Source: Companilactobacillus zhongbaensis
Lineage (GTDB): Bacteria; Bacillota; Bacilli; Lactobacillales; Lactobacillaceae
Length of the DNA stretch: 64,000 nucleotides
Assembly (NCBI RefSeq): GCF_003946515.1
Contig: NZ_RHOM01000001.1
Span: 1 to 64,000 of the forward strand
Direction of reading: 5' to 3'
The first letter of the stretch is position 1. Every line of letters starts with the position of its first letter. The notes beneath the pieces were generated by a model. That model did not search any database, was not told the DNA's origin, and was given only the letters and a program-made list of their open reading frames with translations. The position numbers and the translations under genes are program-made. This document shows, piece by piece, positions 55,074 through 64,000 of the stretch.

Positions 55074-55427
55074 GTGGTTCACTGCCGGTTCTGTGGAGGG
55101 TTCCGGGAATCGCGCCGTGGAACGCTGCGGACCCACTTTGAGCTATCCAAGGGAAACCGCCTTGGACATCTCAAAGCTGGGTCTTTTCGTAAGCACGGTC
55201 CATGCCGTGCAAACGAAAATTTCGCGGCTAACGGCGGATTCCCTCCACCCTCCACAGAACCTAAGGTGGTTCAAAACTAATTTTTTTGTGTGGGGTACGG
55301 TACTTATATTTGTGTCCTAAGGATGTTTTGGTTTGATGCGTGGGATTTAGATGTGTTTCGTTCTTGAGATTTTGTTTCGTTCTGCCTATCTCTTTGATTT
55401 ATTTTATTGGGAAGCAGCGGTTGCTAT
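55074..55427 (+). repeat. Structured interspersed element, copy G
   Basis: A complete copy. P1 is ggttctgtggaggg with ccctccacagaacc: one pair has changed from C-G to U-A on both arms relative to H. P2 is gggaatcgcgccgt with acggcggattccc, again changed on both arms. P4 and P5 match C and F. The tail has GTACGGTACTTAT (to 55306), TTCGTTCTTGAGATTTTG and AGCGGTTGCTAT (to 55427). Confidence 0.85.
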
Positions 55428-55508
55428 TTAAAAAATGGATTATTAGGATTTAGTATTGGTGTGAAGTTACAACGCTGAATTTCCTGCGTTGATGGGGATT
55501 TAAGGCAA

Positions 55509-55539
55509 ATAAAAAAGACCGCTTCTGCGGTCTTTTTTT
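55509..55539. terminator. Bidirectional terminator
   Basis: AAAAAAGACCGC pairs perfectly with GCGGTCTTTTTT around TTCT, just past the 3' end of the CBS/ACT gene (minus strand). Confidence 0.88.
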
Positions 55540-55545
55540 GCCCTT

Positions 55546-56208
55546 TTAGAGGGTGTTTTTGTCTAGGATTCTTCCTGATTTTAAGTCGTCGATTTCTGAT
55601 ACTACGAAGCTCTTTCTTTCTAGACGTTTGATGATTTCTTTAAGTGTATCGGTTGATGTGCCTGATGGTAGGGTAAAGAGGGTTCTTCTTACTACTTCAT
55701 TTGATTTGGCGTCTAATGTGACACAGGCAGCTATTGATACGTATTTGGAGATGATCTTGGACATTTTTACTAGGTCTCCACGATCTCCGGATGAACTGAC
55801 TGTTAAGACGTAACTACTGATTTCTAGGTTCCATGCGTCTGATAACATGCTTAGTAATCTTGAGTGAGTCAAGATGCCGTAGAACGAGTTTGATTCATCT
55901 AAAACTGCGATATATGGCAAGTCTTTGATGTTGAAAAATACTTTGAAAAAAGGCGAGTCAACGTTGATAGTCTTTGTCGCATTTTTCATCAATGTTGTAA
56001 CTGGCAAACTCATGTCTCCACCACGTGAGATGTGACGATAGATGTGCATCTTGTAAATATTTCCCCTAAATATTTGTCCGCTTTCATCTAAAATCGGAAC
56101 ACATCGAAATCCTGAGTCCTCAAGGACTTTGAGGGCTTCTTCAAGAGTTACGGTTTCTTTAACAGTGGTCAATTTTTCTTTTTTTAGTACTAATGATTTA
56201 ACTAACAT
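55546..56208 (-). CDS. CBS-domain protein with ACT-like C-terminus (CbpA-like)
   Basis: A 220-residue cytoplasmic protein: two CBS motifs (about residues 1-130, VTLEEALKVLEDSGFRCVPILDESG and PYIAVLDESNSFYGILTHSRLL) followed by an ACT-like beta-alpha domain. This matches the cyclic-di-AMP-binding CbpA type of Bacillota; ligand not proven. The ATG at 56208 follows GGGAGA. The 3' end, nearest element G, has 42 of its last 47 codons ending in A or C, because the opposite (plus) strand is G+T-rich there. Confidence 0.75.
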   Translation of the reverse strand: MLVKSLVLKKEKLTTVKETVTLEEALKVLEDSGFRCVPILDESGQIFRGNIYKMHIYRHISRGGDMSLPVTTLMKNATKTINVDSPFFKVFFNIKDLPYIAVLDESNSFYGILTHSRLLSMLSDAWNLEISSYVLTVSSSGDRGDLVKMSKIISKYVSIAACVTLDAKSNEVVRRTLFTLPSGTSTDTLKEIIKRLERKSFVVSEIDDLKSGRILDKNTL

Positions 56209-56289
56209 AATCTTTCTCCCATTTGCACTCTGATGTAATTATAATACAGTAGTTTGGCTTAAAACTAAAGTGGAGTGGGATTTTTTGGG

Positions 56290-56525
56290 TGGTGGTTTGG
56301 ACCCGGTTCTGCGGAGGGTTCCGGTAATTGCGCCGTGGAACGCTGCGGACCCACTTTGAGCTATCCAAGGTAAACCGCCTTGGACATCTCAAAGCTGGGT
56401 CTTTTCGTAAGCACGGCCCATGCCGTGCAAACGAAAATTTCGCGGCTGACGGCGAATTCCCTCCACCCTCCGCAGAACCTAAATGGATGCAAAACTTCCT
56501 TGTTGGTGGGGAATACGGTACTTAG
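56290..56525 (+). repeat. Structured interspersed element, copy H
   Basis: All helices intact: P1 ggttctgcggaggg/ccctccgcagaacc, P2 gcgccgt/acggcg, P3 gctgcg/cgcggc, P4 ctttgag..tccaagg/ccttgga..ctcaaag, P5 ttttcgt..gcacggc/gccgtgc..acgaaaa. The 5' lead differs from other copies (ggtttggaccc instead of ggttcactgcc). Tail ATACGGTACTTAG, then CTCGTTCTTACGACTTTA. The 56526-56979 gap holds no gene I can support. Confidence 0.88.
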
Positions 56526-56801
56526 TTTTATACAATAAAACTGTTTTGGGGGATTGTGTTACCAATGTTTTGCTCGTTCTTACGACTTTAATTGTGGGAT
56601 TTATCTAGTAGATTTATTATGAGCATTGGCAAGAAATATCAACTTTGATTTTGAACTTGTTTTTTGTTTCTGCTTTTGACTTTAGTGGCCATCAAATTAT
56701 CTGAGATAGACATGTGAGATATAGGGTGGTCAGTAGTGCCGATTTGTAGATAATTGCAGTGGAGCTGTCCCCCCTAAAAAAAAGAATTGTTGGTCTCTAT
56801 T

Positions 56802-56831
56802 TAGGTGGAGGGACCCGGCAGTGAACCGCAA
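56802..56831 (-). repeat. Deletion remnant of an interspersed element
   Basis: On the minus strand gcggttcactgccggg, the 5' lead of the element, is joined directly to tccctccacct, the 3' end region. The interior of about 150 bp is gone, leaving a minimal footprint. Confidence 0.65.
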
Positions 56832-56935
56832 ACCAAATTACTTCCTCAACACTTCTTTGACACTGATCTATTTTTGTTTCCAAATATCTTCTGCTGCTTT
56901 TTTCCTCTCACCTGTTATGTTGGTGTGTTTTTGTG

Positions 56936-56970
56936 CAAAAAAAAAGAACTCCGTTTAATGGAGTTCTTCT
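56936..56970 (-). terminator. Terminator after ldh
   Basis: On the minus strand AAGAACTCC pairs with GGAGTTCTT, followed by T9. Confidence 0.85.
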
Positions 56971-56979
56971 TAAGAGATC

Positions 56980-58005
<1,026 letters not shown>

Positions 58006-58008
58006 TCA

Positions 58009-58038
58009 ATTATACAAATAAACACCATTAATGTACAA
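58009..58038 (-). promoter_or_regulatory. Promoter of ldh
   Basis: On the minus strand TTGTAC (complement of 58033-58038), 18 nt, TATAAT (complement of 58009-58014). Confidence 0.65.
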
Positions 58039-58110
58039 TGACCTTACGAAATTAGCGAAAATTTTTCTATTATATAATGATATAATTGGTTTTCGAAATG
58101 GGGAATTAGA

Positions 58111-58668
58111 GTGAAATGCATTATTGGACTAGGTAATCCTGGTAAAAAATACGATAAAACTAAACATAACATGGGCTTCATGACTATCGATAAATTGATG
58201 GATAGTTACAATCAAACCTCTACTAAGAAAGATTTTGAAGCAGAATATTGTAAATTTAAAGTCGGCTCAGAGACGGTTTTTTTAGTTAAGCCATTAACAT
58301 TTATGAATGATTCTGGTCGTGCCGTCCGCATGATCAAAGGCTATTTCCAGATCCAAGATGACGAGATCATGGTCATTCAAGATGATCTTGATATGCCTAT
58401 CGGTAAGATCAGATTAAGAGCCAAGGGTTCTGCTGGTGGTCATAACGGAATTAAGAGTATAATCTCTGCTGTAGGTACACAAGACTTCAAGCGAATCAAG
58501 ATCGGTATTCAACATCCACAACGCCAAACGGTCGTTAACTGGGTCTTGACGCCTTTTTCAAAAGATGATGCTCCTGCTGCTTTCAACGGTATCGATAACG
58601 CTGCCGCAGCTGTAGAAGATTGGATCGATGGAGCTAATTTTGATCAATTAATGAATAAATACAATTAG
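58111..58668 (+). CDS. pth: Peptidyl-tRNA hydrolase
   Basis: A 185-residue hydrolase releasing peptides from stalled peptidyl-tRNAs. Motifs: IGLGNPGKKYDKTKHNMGF with the catalytic His in KHNMG, and VIQDDLDMPIGKIRLRAKGSAGGHNGIKS. The start is GTG at 58111, preceded by GGGG. First gene of pth-mfd-flippase-S4 protein, the classic Bacillota order; in Bacillus it directly follows the prs region, here about 42 kb away. Confidence 0.95.
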   Translation: MKCIIGLGNPGKKYDKTKHNMGFMTIDKLMDSYNQTSTKKDFEAEYCKFKVGSETVFLVKPLTFMNDSGRAVRMIKGYFQIQDDEIMVIQDDLDMPIGKIRLRAKGSAGGHNGIKSIISAVGTQDFKRIKIGIQHPQRQTVVNWVLTPFSKDDAPAAFNGIDNAAAAVEDWIDGANFDQLMNKYN

Positions 58669-58693
58669 GTACCTTATTGGAAGGGGGCCAAAT

Positions 58694-61600
58694 GTGAACT
58701 TTTTAAAATACATTACGAACCAACTCAATCTCGGGGAATTTATAGAGAACGTTAAACCTGCGACGAAGAATATGTTGACAGGATTGACGGGCTCGACGAT
58801 TTCCCTTTTTGCATTGGATACGATGAAGAAAACCGACCAGAAAGTCATGGTCGTTGAAAATACTAATTATCATGCTAATAAGCTTTACGATGATTTGAAT
58901 ATTTTGGACACGGAACACGTTCACTTATTCCCAGTCGAAGAAGCCATATCAACCGAGATCGCCACTAGTTCTCCTGAGGAACTGAGCCAACGTTTAGATG
59001 CGTTGAGTTTCTTAGTTAGTGATGAACCCGGTATTTTGGTGACTTCAACTTCGGGGATCGAGTACGCTTTGTCAGCTAAAGAACTGTTTGAAGCTTCCCA
59101 ATACAAATTAGTAAAAAATGAAGAATACAACATGCAAAGTTTGAATTCTACCTTAGTTCAAATGGGCTACACCAAGGAAAAATTAGTCGCTAAGCCAGGA
59201 GATTTTGCTATCCGTGGTGATATTGTCGATATTTATCCATTGAACGTTGACGACCCGATCCGGATCGAATTTTTCGGTGATCAAGTTGATCAGATCAAAT
59301 CTTTCGATACCGAAACGCAACGTAGTATCGACCAATTAGACGAGATCACACTTTGGCCTGCGAAAGATCGGATTATTACCCTGGAACAAGCAGATGCTGG
59401 TTTGAAAAAATTGCAAAAGAGTTATGACAAGCAATTAGAGACTGAAGATAAAGATGTCAAAAACAATCTAGAATTGACCTTTGGCGAAACAGTCGATGCC
59501 TTGTCCGAAGGAATGCGTCCCGATAACTTAGGATCAGTCGTCGATTTCTTGATCGACAAACCTAGCAGCTTATTTGATTACTTAGGTTCTGACGACATCG
59601 TTATTTTCAACGGGTACAATCGTTTGATCGAACAATCAAATGACAATGATTCGGATAATTCTGACTGGTTGACGAGTCAACTAGAATTTGGGAAAGCTTT
59701 ACCAGAGCAAAAGATCCGTCAAAGTTTTGTTGAGTTGTCCAAAGCAGATCAACACGCGCAAATTTATTTGTCGACTTTCCAACAAGGTATGGGTCGGATG
59801 AAACTTGATCAACTGCAAAACGTTGCGGTCAGATCGATGCAACAATTTTTCAGCCAAATGCCTTTATTGAAGTCTGAAGTTGAAAGATGGCAAAAGCAAG
59901 AATACACCGTGATGATCTTGATCAGTAACGAGAAACGGATTCAGTCGATCAGCAACACTTTGGTCGATTTTGGGATCAACGCCTCACTGACCACGGCGGA
60001 AAAAGTCTTGCCACATCGCACTCAGATCATGAATGCCAGTTTGGGCCTTGGTTTCGAGATGCCCGAGAAAAAAGTTGCGGTCATCACCGAAAAAGAATTG
60101 TTCAACAAGCAACCTAAACGTCGTCGCCACCAAACTTTAGCTAACGCCGAACGTTTGAAGAGTTATTCTGAGCTCAAACCTGGTGATTACGTGGTTCACG
60201 TTAACCACGGTATCGGTAAGTTTATCGGTATGAAGACGATGGAAGTCGACGGTAAGCATCAAGATTACATCACGATCGAATATCGTGACGATGGTCGGCT
60301 TTTTATCCCGGTATCGCAGTTGGACATGGTTCAAAAATACGTTTCTTCAGAAGGTAAGTCACCGAAGATCAACAAGCTAGGTGGCAAGGAATGGGCTAAG
60401 ACGAAGAGCAAAGTCCAATCCAGTATCGAAGACATTGCTGATGATCTGATTGACTTGTACGCTAAGCGTGAAGCTGAAAAGGGTCACGCTTTCCCTAAAG
60501 ATGATGAGATGCAGCACGATTTCGACAACGCCTTTCCTTATCCGGAAACTCCTGATCAATTGAGATCGATCGAGGAAATTAAGAGTGATATGGAAAAGTC
60601 TCATCCGATGGATCGACTTTTAGTTGGTGATGTTGGTTTCGGTAAGACTGAGGTTGCCTTAAGAGCAGCTTTCAAAGCTGTTGAAGGTGGAAAACAAGTA
60701 GTCTTCTTGGCACCAACCACTTTATTGGCGCAACAACATTACGAGACCATGAAAGAACGTTTCGAAGGCTTTCCAGTCAACATCGCTGTCTTGTCACGTT
60801 TCCAATCGCGGAAACGTAGTAAGGAGATCGTTGAGGAACTACAAACTGGTGAGATCGACATCGTCGTCGGGACTCATCGACTACTGTCAAAAGATGTTAA
60901 GTTCAATGACATCGGCTTGTTGATCATCGATGAGGAACAACGTTTTGGTGTCCGTCACAAGGAAAAGCTCAAGGAATTAAAAGCTAATGTTGATGTCTTG
61001 ACGTTAACGGCTACGCCAATTCCACGGACATTGAACATGTCGATGCTCGGTGTTCGTGATTTATCATTGATCGAAACGGCACCTAGTAACCGTTATCCGG
61101 TGCAAACTTACGTCATGGAACAAAATTTTGACGTGGTAGCCAGTGCCATCCGCCGAGAAATGGAGCGGGGCGGCCAAGTCTTTTACTTGCACAATCGAGT
61201 CGAAGACATGGAACAAACGGCTGATCAAATTCAAGCACTCGTTCCGGAAGCACGTATTGCGACTGCTCATGGTCGGATGAATGAGACTCAGATGGAAGGC
61301 GTTATTGCTGACTATTTGGAAGGCGACTATGACGTCTTAGTGACAACGACCATCATCGAAACCGGTGTTGATATGCCAAACACTAATACTTTGATCGTCG
61401 AAAATGCCGATCGTTATGGGTTGTCACAGTTGTATCAAATTAGAGGACGGGTCGGACGTTCCAGTCGGGTAGCTTATGCCTACTTGATGTATCGTCCTAA
61501 CAAAGTCTTAACCGAAGTCGGTGAGAAACGTCTCGAGGCGATCAAGAACTTTACCGAATTAGGATCAGGTTTCAAGATTGCCATGCGTGACCTGTCGATC

Positions 61601-62227
61601 CGTGGTGCTGGTAACTTATTAGGTAAGCAACAGCACGGCTTTATTGACTCAGTCGGATTTGACTTGTATACACAAATGCTTAATGAAGCAGTTGCTCGCA
61701 AACGAGGACACACTCGTACTGAAAGAACTAATTCTGAGATCAATCTGGAACTTGATGCCTACATCCCAGCTGATTACATTACTGACGAACGGCAAAAAGT
61801 CGAACTCTACAAACGAATTAGACAGATCGATTCAGTTGAGAACTACCAAGAAGTTCGTTCTGAATTGATCGATCGTTTCGGTAAGTATCCGGAAGAAGTT
61901 ACTAATTTGCTGGATGTCAGTTTACTCAAGGCTAACTTTGATGAGGCATTAGTCCAACGTGTCAGAATGAAAGATGGCAAGATTGCCATTACATTCTCGA
62001 AAAAAGCTACTGATTATTTAACAGGAGATTTAGTTTTCAAATTCTTAGAAAATACGACGATGAAAGCTACCGTCAAAAATAATAACGGATCTTTCGTCAT
62101 CACTTTAGATTCAGCTAGTGTCGGCAAGGATGAATGGTTTGCTCAGTTACAAATTTTTGCTGAGAAGATGGCCATCAAATCCGAGCAGTTGAAGAAGAAG
62201 AAAACTAAGCAAGCAAGTGAAGTATGA
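58694..62227 (+). CDS. mfd: Transcription-repair coupling factor
   Basis: An 1177-residue ATPase that removes RNA polymerase stalled at DNA damage and recruits UvrA. Layout: N-terminal UvrB-like part with RGDIVDIYPLN, the polymerase-interaction domain near residue 490-560 (GDYVVHVNHGIGKFIGM), then RecG-like helicase motifs (LLVGDVGFGKTEVALRA, IIDEEQRFG, TLTATPIPRTL) and the C-terminal autoregulatory domain. The start is GTG at 58694 behind AAGGGGG. It overlaps the next gene by 4 nt. Confidence 0.97.
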   Translation: MNFLKYITNQLNLGEFIENVKPATKNMLTGLTGSTISLFALDTMKKTDQKVMVVENTNYHANKLYDDLNILDTEHVHLFPVEEAISTEIATSSPEELSQRLDALSFLVSDEPGILVTSTSGIEYALSAKELFEASQYKLVKNEEYNMQSLNSTLVQMGYTKEKLVAKPGDFAIRGDIVDIYPLNVDDPIRIEFFGDQVDQIKSFDTETQRSIDQLDEITLWPAKDRIITLEQADAGLKKLQKSYDKQLETEDKDVKNNLELTFGETVDALSEGMRPDNLGSVVDFLIDKPSSLFDYLGSDDIVIFNGYNRLIEQSNDNDSDNSDWLTSQLEFGKALPEQKIRQSFVELSKADQHAQIYLSTFQQGMGRMKLDQLQNVAVRSMQQFFSQMPLLKSEVERWQKQEYTVMILISNEKRIQSISNTLVDFGINASLTTAEKVLPHRTQIMNASLGLGFEMPEKKVAVITEKELFNKQPKRRRHQTLANAERLKSYSELKPGDYVVHVNHGIGKFIGMKTMEVDGKHQDYITIEYRDDGRLFIPVSQLDMVQKYVSSEGKSPKINKLGGKEWAKTKSKVQSSIEDIADDLIDLYAKREAEKGHAFPKDDEMQHDFDNAFPYPETPDQLRSIEEIKSDMEKSHPMDRLLVGDVGFGKTEVALRAAFKAVEGGKQVVFLAPTTLLAQQHYETMKERFEGFPVNIAVLSRFQSRKRSKEIVEELQTGEIDIVVGTHRLLSKDVKFNDIGLLIIDEEQRFGVRHKEKLKELKANVDVLTLTATPIPRTLNMSMLGVRDLSLIETAPSNRYPVQTYVMEQNFDVVASAIRREMERGGQVFYLHNRVEDMEQTADQIQALVPEARIATAHGRMNETQMEGVIADYLEGDYDVLVTTTIIETGVDMPNTNTLIVENADRYGLSQLYQIRGRVGRSSRVAYAYLMYRPNKVLTEVGEKRLEAIKNFTELGSGFKIAMRDLSIRGAGNLLGKQQHGFIDSVGFDLYTQMLNEAVARKRGHTRTERTNSEINLELDAYIPADYITDERQKVELYKRIRQIDSVENYQEVRSELIDRFGKYPEEVTNLLDVSLLKANFDEALVQRVRMKDGKIAITFSKKATDYLTGDLVFKFLENTTMKATVKNNNGSFVITLDSASVGKDEWFAQLQIFAEKMAIKSEQLKKKKTKQASEV

Positions 62228-63789
62228 AAAAAGAAATAGTTTCTAAAGCAATCAAAGGGACTTGGATCCTGACGATTGCTTCGTTTTTATCAGAGTTATT
62301 AAGTGCGATTTATCGGATACCACTACAAAATATTGTTGGAGATCGCGGGTACTTTATTTACCAACAAGTTTACCCACTGTACGGGATCTTTTCGGTGTTA
62401 GCATTGACGGGATTGCCAGTCGTTTTCTCAAAAATGTTTGCCCAGCAAGAAAATTTACCTGCGCGAAATAAGCTTTTTAAGAACATGTTCTTTACGTTGT
62501 TAGTCATCGCCGTTTCCTTGACGGTGATCTTGTGGGGGAGTGCGAAACCGATAGCTGCCTTCATGGGTGATCCTAATTTGTATCAAGGGATCAGAACGGT
62601 CAGCTTGGCGTTCTTGTTAGTTCCATTCGAGGCGACCTTGCGAGGTGCCTTTCAAAGTAACTTAGACATGGAACCGAGTGCCATCTCGCAGTTGTTGGAA
62701 CAATTGTTGCGGATCGTTTTGATTATTATCGCTGCGATGTTGTTCGGTAAGGGGGCCATTGACATTTACCAAATGGGAGCTTTAGCTAACAGCGGGGCTT
62801 TTGTCGGTGGTGTCGTAGCGGTCATCGTGTTGGTGATCATCTTTTTTAAAAAGGAACGTAACGTTTTCGTCGATGCTTCTGAGATCAAGTTTAAATTGGA
62901 GCGGGGTATTGGATTAGAGATTGTCTTGATCGTCTTTTTTACCGGGATCACGATTTTTTACCAATTCATCGATTCATTCAGCATGATCAGATTGTTAATG
63001 CGTACAGGAATGTCGCTACCAGATGCCGAAGTTGCTAAGGGTGTCTTCGATCGGGCGCAACCTTTGATCCAATTGGGTATCATCATTTCAGTATCATTTA
63101 TTTCGACGATCATGCCCCAATTAAAAAAACGCAATCAAGGTGAAGAGCATAACGAGTTAATCAGACGGATGACACGTGTCTGTTTGACGTTAGCCATCGC
63201 TGAAACTGCTGGTTTGATTGCCTTAATGCCAGATATCAACACAATGTTGTTCACTAATTCGACCGGTTCGGTCGCCTTAGCGATTTACATGTGTTCGATC
63301 TTCCTCGTATCGACGATCAACTTATTGATCGCAGTTACGAGTGGAGATTCTAGTAAAAATCCAGCTAAATTAGTATTATTTATTTTGTCACTACTGTGTA
63401 AGGTCGTTTTAAATATTTTTTTGATTCCGCGATTTTACATTGCAGGTGCTGCGGTTGCAACGGTCATCAGTGAATTGGTAATTTTACTGGGAATTTTGAT
63501 TGTCTACCACAGCAGCTTGAAATTTTTAGTATTACGAGTGAGTTTCGTTTTGAAAACAGTTTTGGCAGGGGCCATCATGGCCTTGTCGGTTCGGGCATTA
63601 GAAGTGTTGTTCGTCCATTTTGTTTTCTTGACTCGTAAGACTTCGGTTCTGATCAATGTTGTTTTGATCCCAGTCGGCATTGTGATATTTATCTTTTTAG
63701 TTTGGCAATTCCGATTGCTCAACAAAAAGGAATGGGAGATCCTGCCTTTCGGGAAAAAGTTAACCAAGATTATGAAAATAGAGGAATAG
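62224..63789 (+). CDS. Polysaccharide biosynthesis / MATE-like flippase (SpoVB/YabM family)
   Basis: A 521-residue membrane protein with about 14 hydrophobic segments. The N-terminus IVSKAIKGTWILTIASFLSELLSAIYRIPLQNIVGDRGYFIYQQVYPLYG is typical of the YabM/SpoVB branch of the MOP flippase superfamily, which moves lipid-linked sugars across the membrane. It follows mfd by ATGA overlap and precedes the S4 gene, as in Bacillus yabM-yabN-yabO without yabN. Substrate could be lipid II or an exopolysaccharide unit. Confidence 0.88.
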   Translation: MKKEIVSKAIKGTWILTIASFLSELLSAIYRIPLQNIVGDRGYFIYQQVYPLYGIFSVLALTGLPVVFSKMFAQQENLPARNKLFKNMFFTLLVIAVSLTVILWGSAKPIAAFMGDPNLYQGIRTVSLAFLLVPFEATLRGAFQSNLDMEPSAISQLLEQLLRIVLIIIAAMLFGKGAIDIYQMGALANSGAFVGGVVAVIVLVIIFFKKERNVFVDASEIKFKLERGIGLEIVLIVFFTGITIFYQFIDSFSMIRLLMRTGMSLPDAEVAKGVFDRAQPLIQLGIIISVSFISTIMPQLKKRNQGEEHNELIRRMTRVCLTLAIAETAGLIALMPDINTMLFTNSTGSVALAIYMCSIFLVSTINLLIAVTSGDSSKNPAKLVLFILSLLCKVVLNIFLIPRFYIAGAAVATVISELVILLGILIVYHSSLKFLVLRVSFVLKTVLAGAIMALSVRALEVLFVHFVFLTRKTSVLINVVLIPVGIVIFIFLVWQFRLLNKKEWEILPFGKKLTKIMKIEE

Positions 63790-63792
63790 TTA

Positions 63793-64000
63793 ATGAGACT
63801 AGATAAGTTTTTAAAGGTCAGTCGGATCATCAAAAGAAGGACCGTGGCCAAAGAATTTACTGACAATGGTCGTGCTTTAGTCAATGATCGTGTGGCTAAA
63901 TCATCGACTGATGTCAATTTAGGAGACACGATCGAGCTTCATTTCGGTGAAAGAACCATGAAAGTTCGTGTCTTGAGTACGAAAGAAACAACTAAGAAAA
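63793..64000 (+). CDS. rqcP: S4-domain RNA-binding protein RqcP/YabO-like (truncated by window end)
   Basis: The first 69 residues of a small S4-domain protein: [22 protein letters not shown], then [21 protein letters not shown] and [13 protein letters not shown]. In Bacillus the homologue (YabO, RqcP) binds the 50S subunit and drives alanine tailing of stalled chains with RqcH. Its ATG lies 3 bp after the flippase stop. The last residues fall outside the window. Confidence 0.88.
   Translation, partial: MRLDKFLKVSRIIKRRTVAKEFTDNGRALVNDRVAKSSTDVNLGDTIELHFGERTMKVRVLSTKETTKK

Overview
The window looks like a chromosomal stretch from a low-GC lactic acid bacterium of the Lactobacillaceae. Evidence: the gene order metG-tatD-rnmV-rsmA-veg-purR-glmU-prs and pth-mfd-flippase-S4 protein, an L-lactate dehydrogenase, RNA polymerase delta subunit next to pyrG, an Lsa-type ABC-F protein and a T-box leader. 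A Companilactobacillus-like species is my guess; the genus is inference.

Layout. 1-112: 3' end of a group II intron (domains V and VI). 113-1900: T-box-controlled hydratase gene, minus strand. 2-10.9 kb: FetAB-like exporter, Ppx/GppA, PEBP-like protein, HExxH protein, sirtuin, then metG to rsmA. 11-15.7 kb: veg, purR, glmU and prs, interrupted by a convergent pair of structured repeats. 16-25 kb: two small secreted SLAP-like proteins, mscL, two overlapping SIR2-like genes, glpO, an HD phosphohydrolase and lipL. 25-38.5 kb: ywiB-like, rpoE, pyrG with a CTP-sensing type leader, murA with Asp instead of the active-site Cys, ABC-F, rpmE2, MFS transporter, murF, cshA, acpS, alr. 38.8-55 kb: a selenium and D-proline reductase island. 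55-64 kb: CBS/ACT protein, ldh, pth, mfd, flippase and the start of an S4-domain gene.

The metabolic centrepiece is 38861-55025. A tRNA-Sec gene (anticodon UCA) lies divergently upstream of a 14-kb run prdC-prdA-small gene-prdB-prdD-prdE-prdF-TauE/SafE permease-selD-yedF-DUF3343-selB-cysteine desulfurase-selA, followed by a YedE-type selenium transporter and a TusA-like gene. PrdC and PrdB are each interrupted by an in-frame UGA inside a redox motif (CxxU and UxxC). The island therefore carries its own selenium uptake, activation and insertion genes together with the enzyme that needs them. Proline racemase makes D-proline and the reductase turns it into 5-aminovalerate, an electron sink unusual for a lactic acid bacterium. 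The promoter carries a cre-like site, and no PrdR regulator is in the window.

The most novel-looking signal is a family of eight interspersed elements (plus one fragment), 230-350 bp long. They share a conserved set of helices whose two arms change together between copies, as in a structured RNA. Downstream of each element the DNA is strongly G+T-rich on the element's sense strand for up to about 1.5 kb. This invades codon third positions of neighbouring genes whichever way those genes point, and fades with distance.
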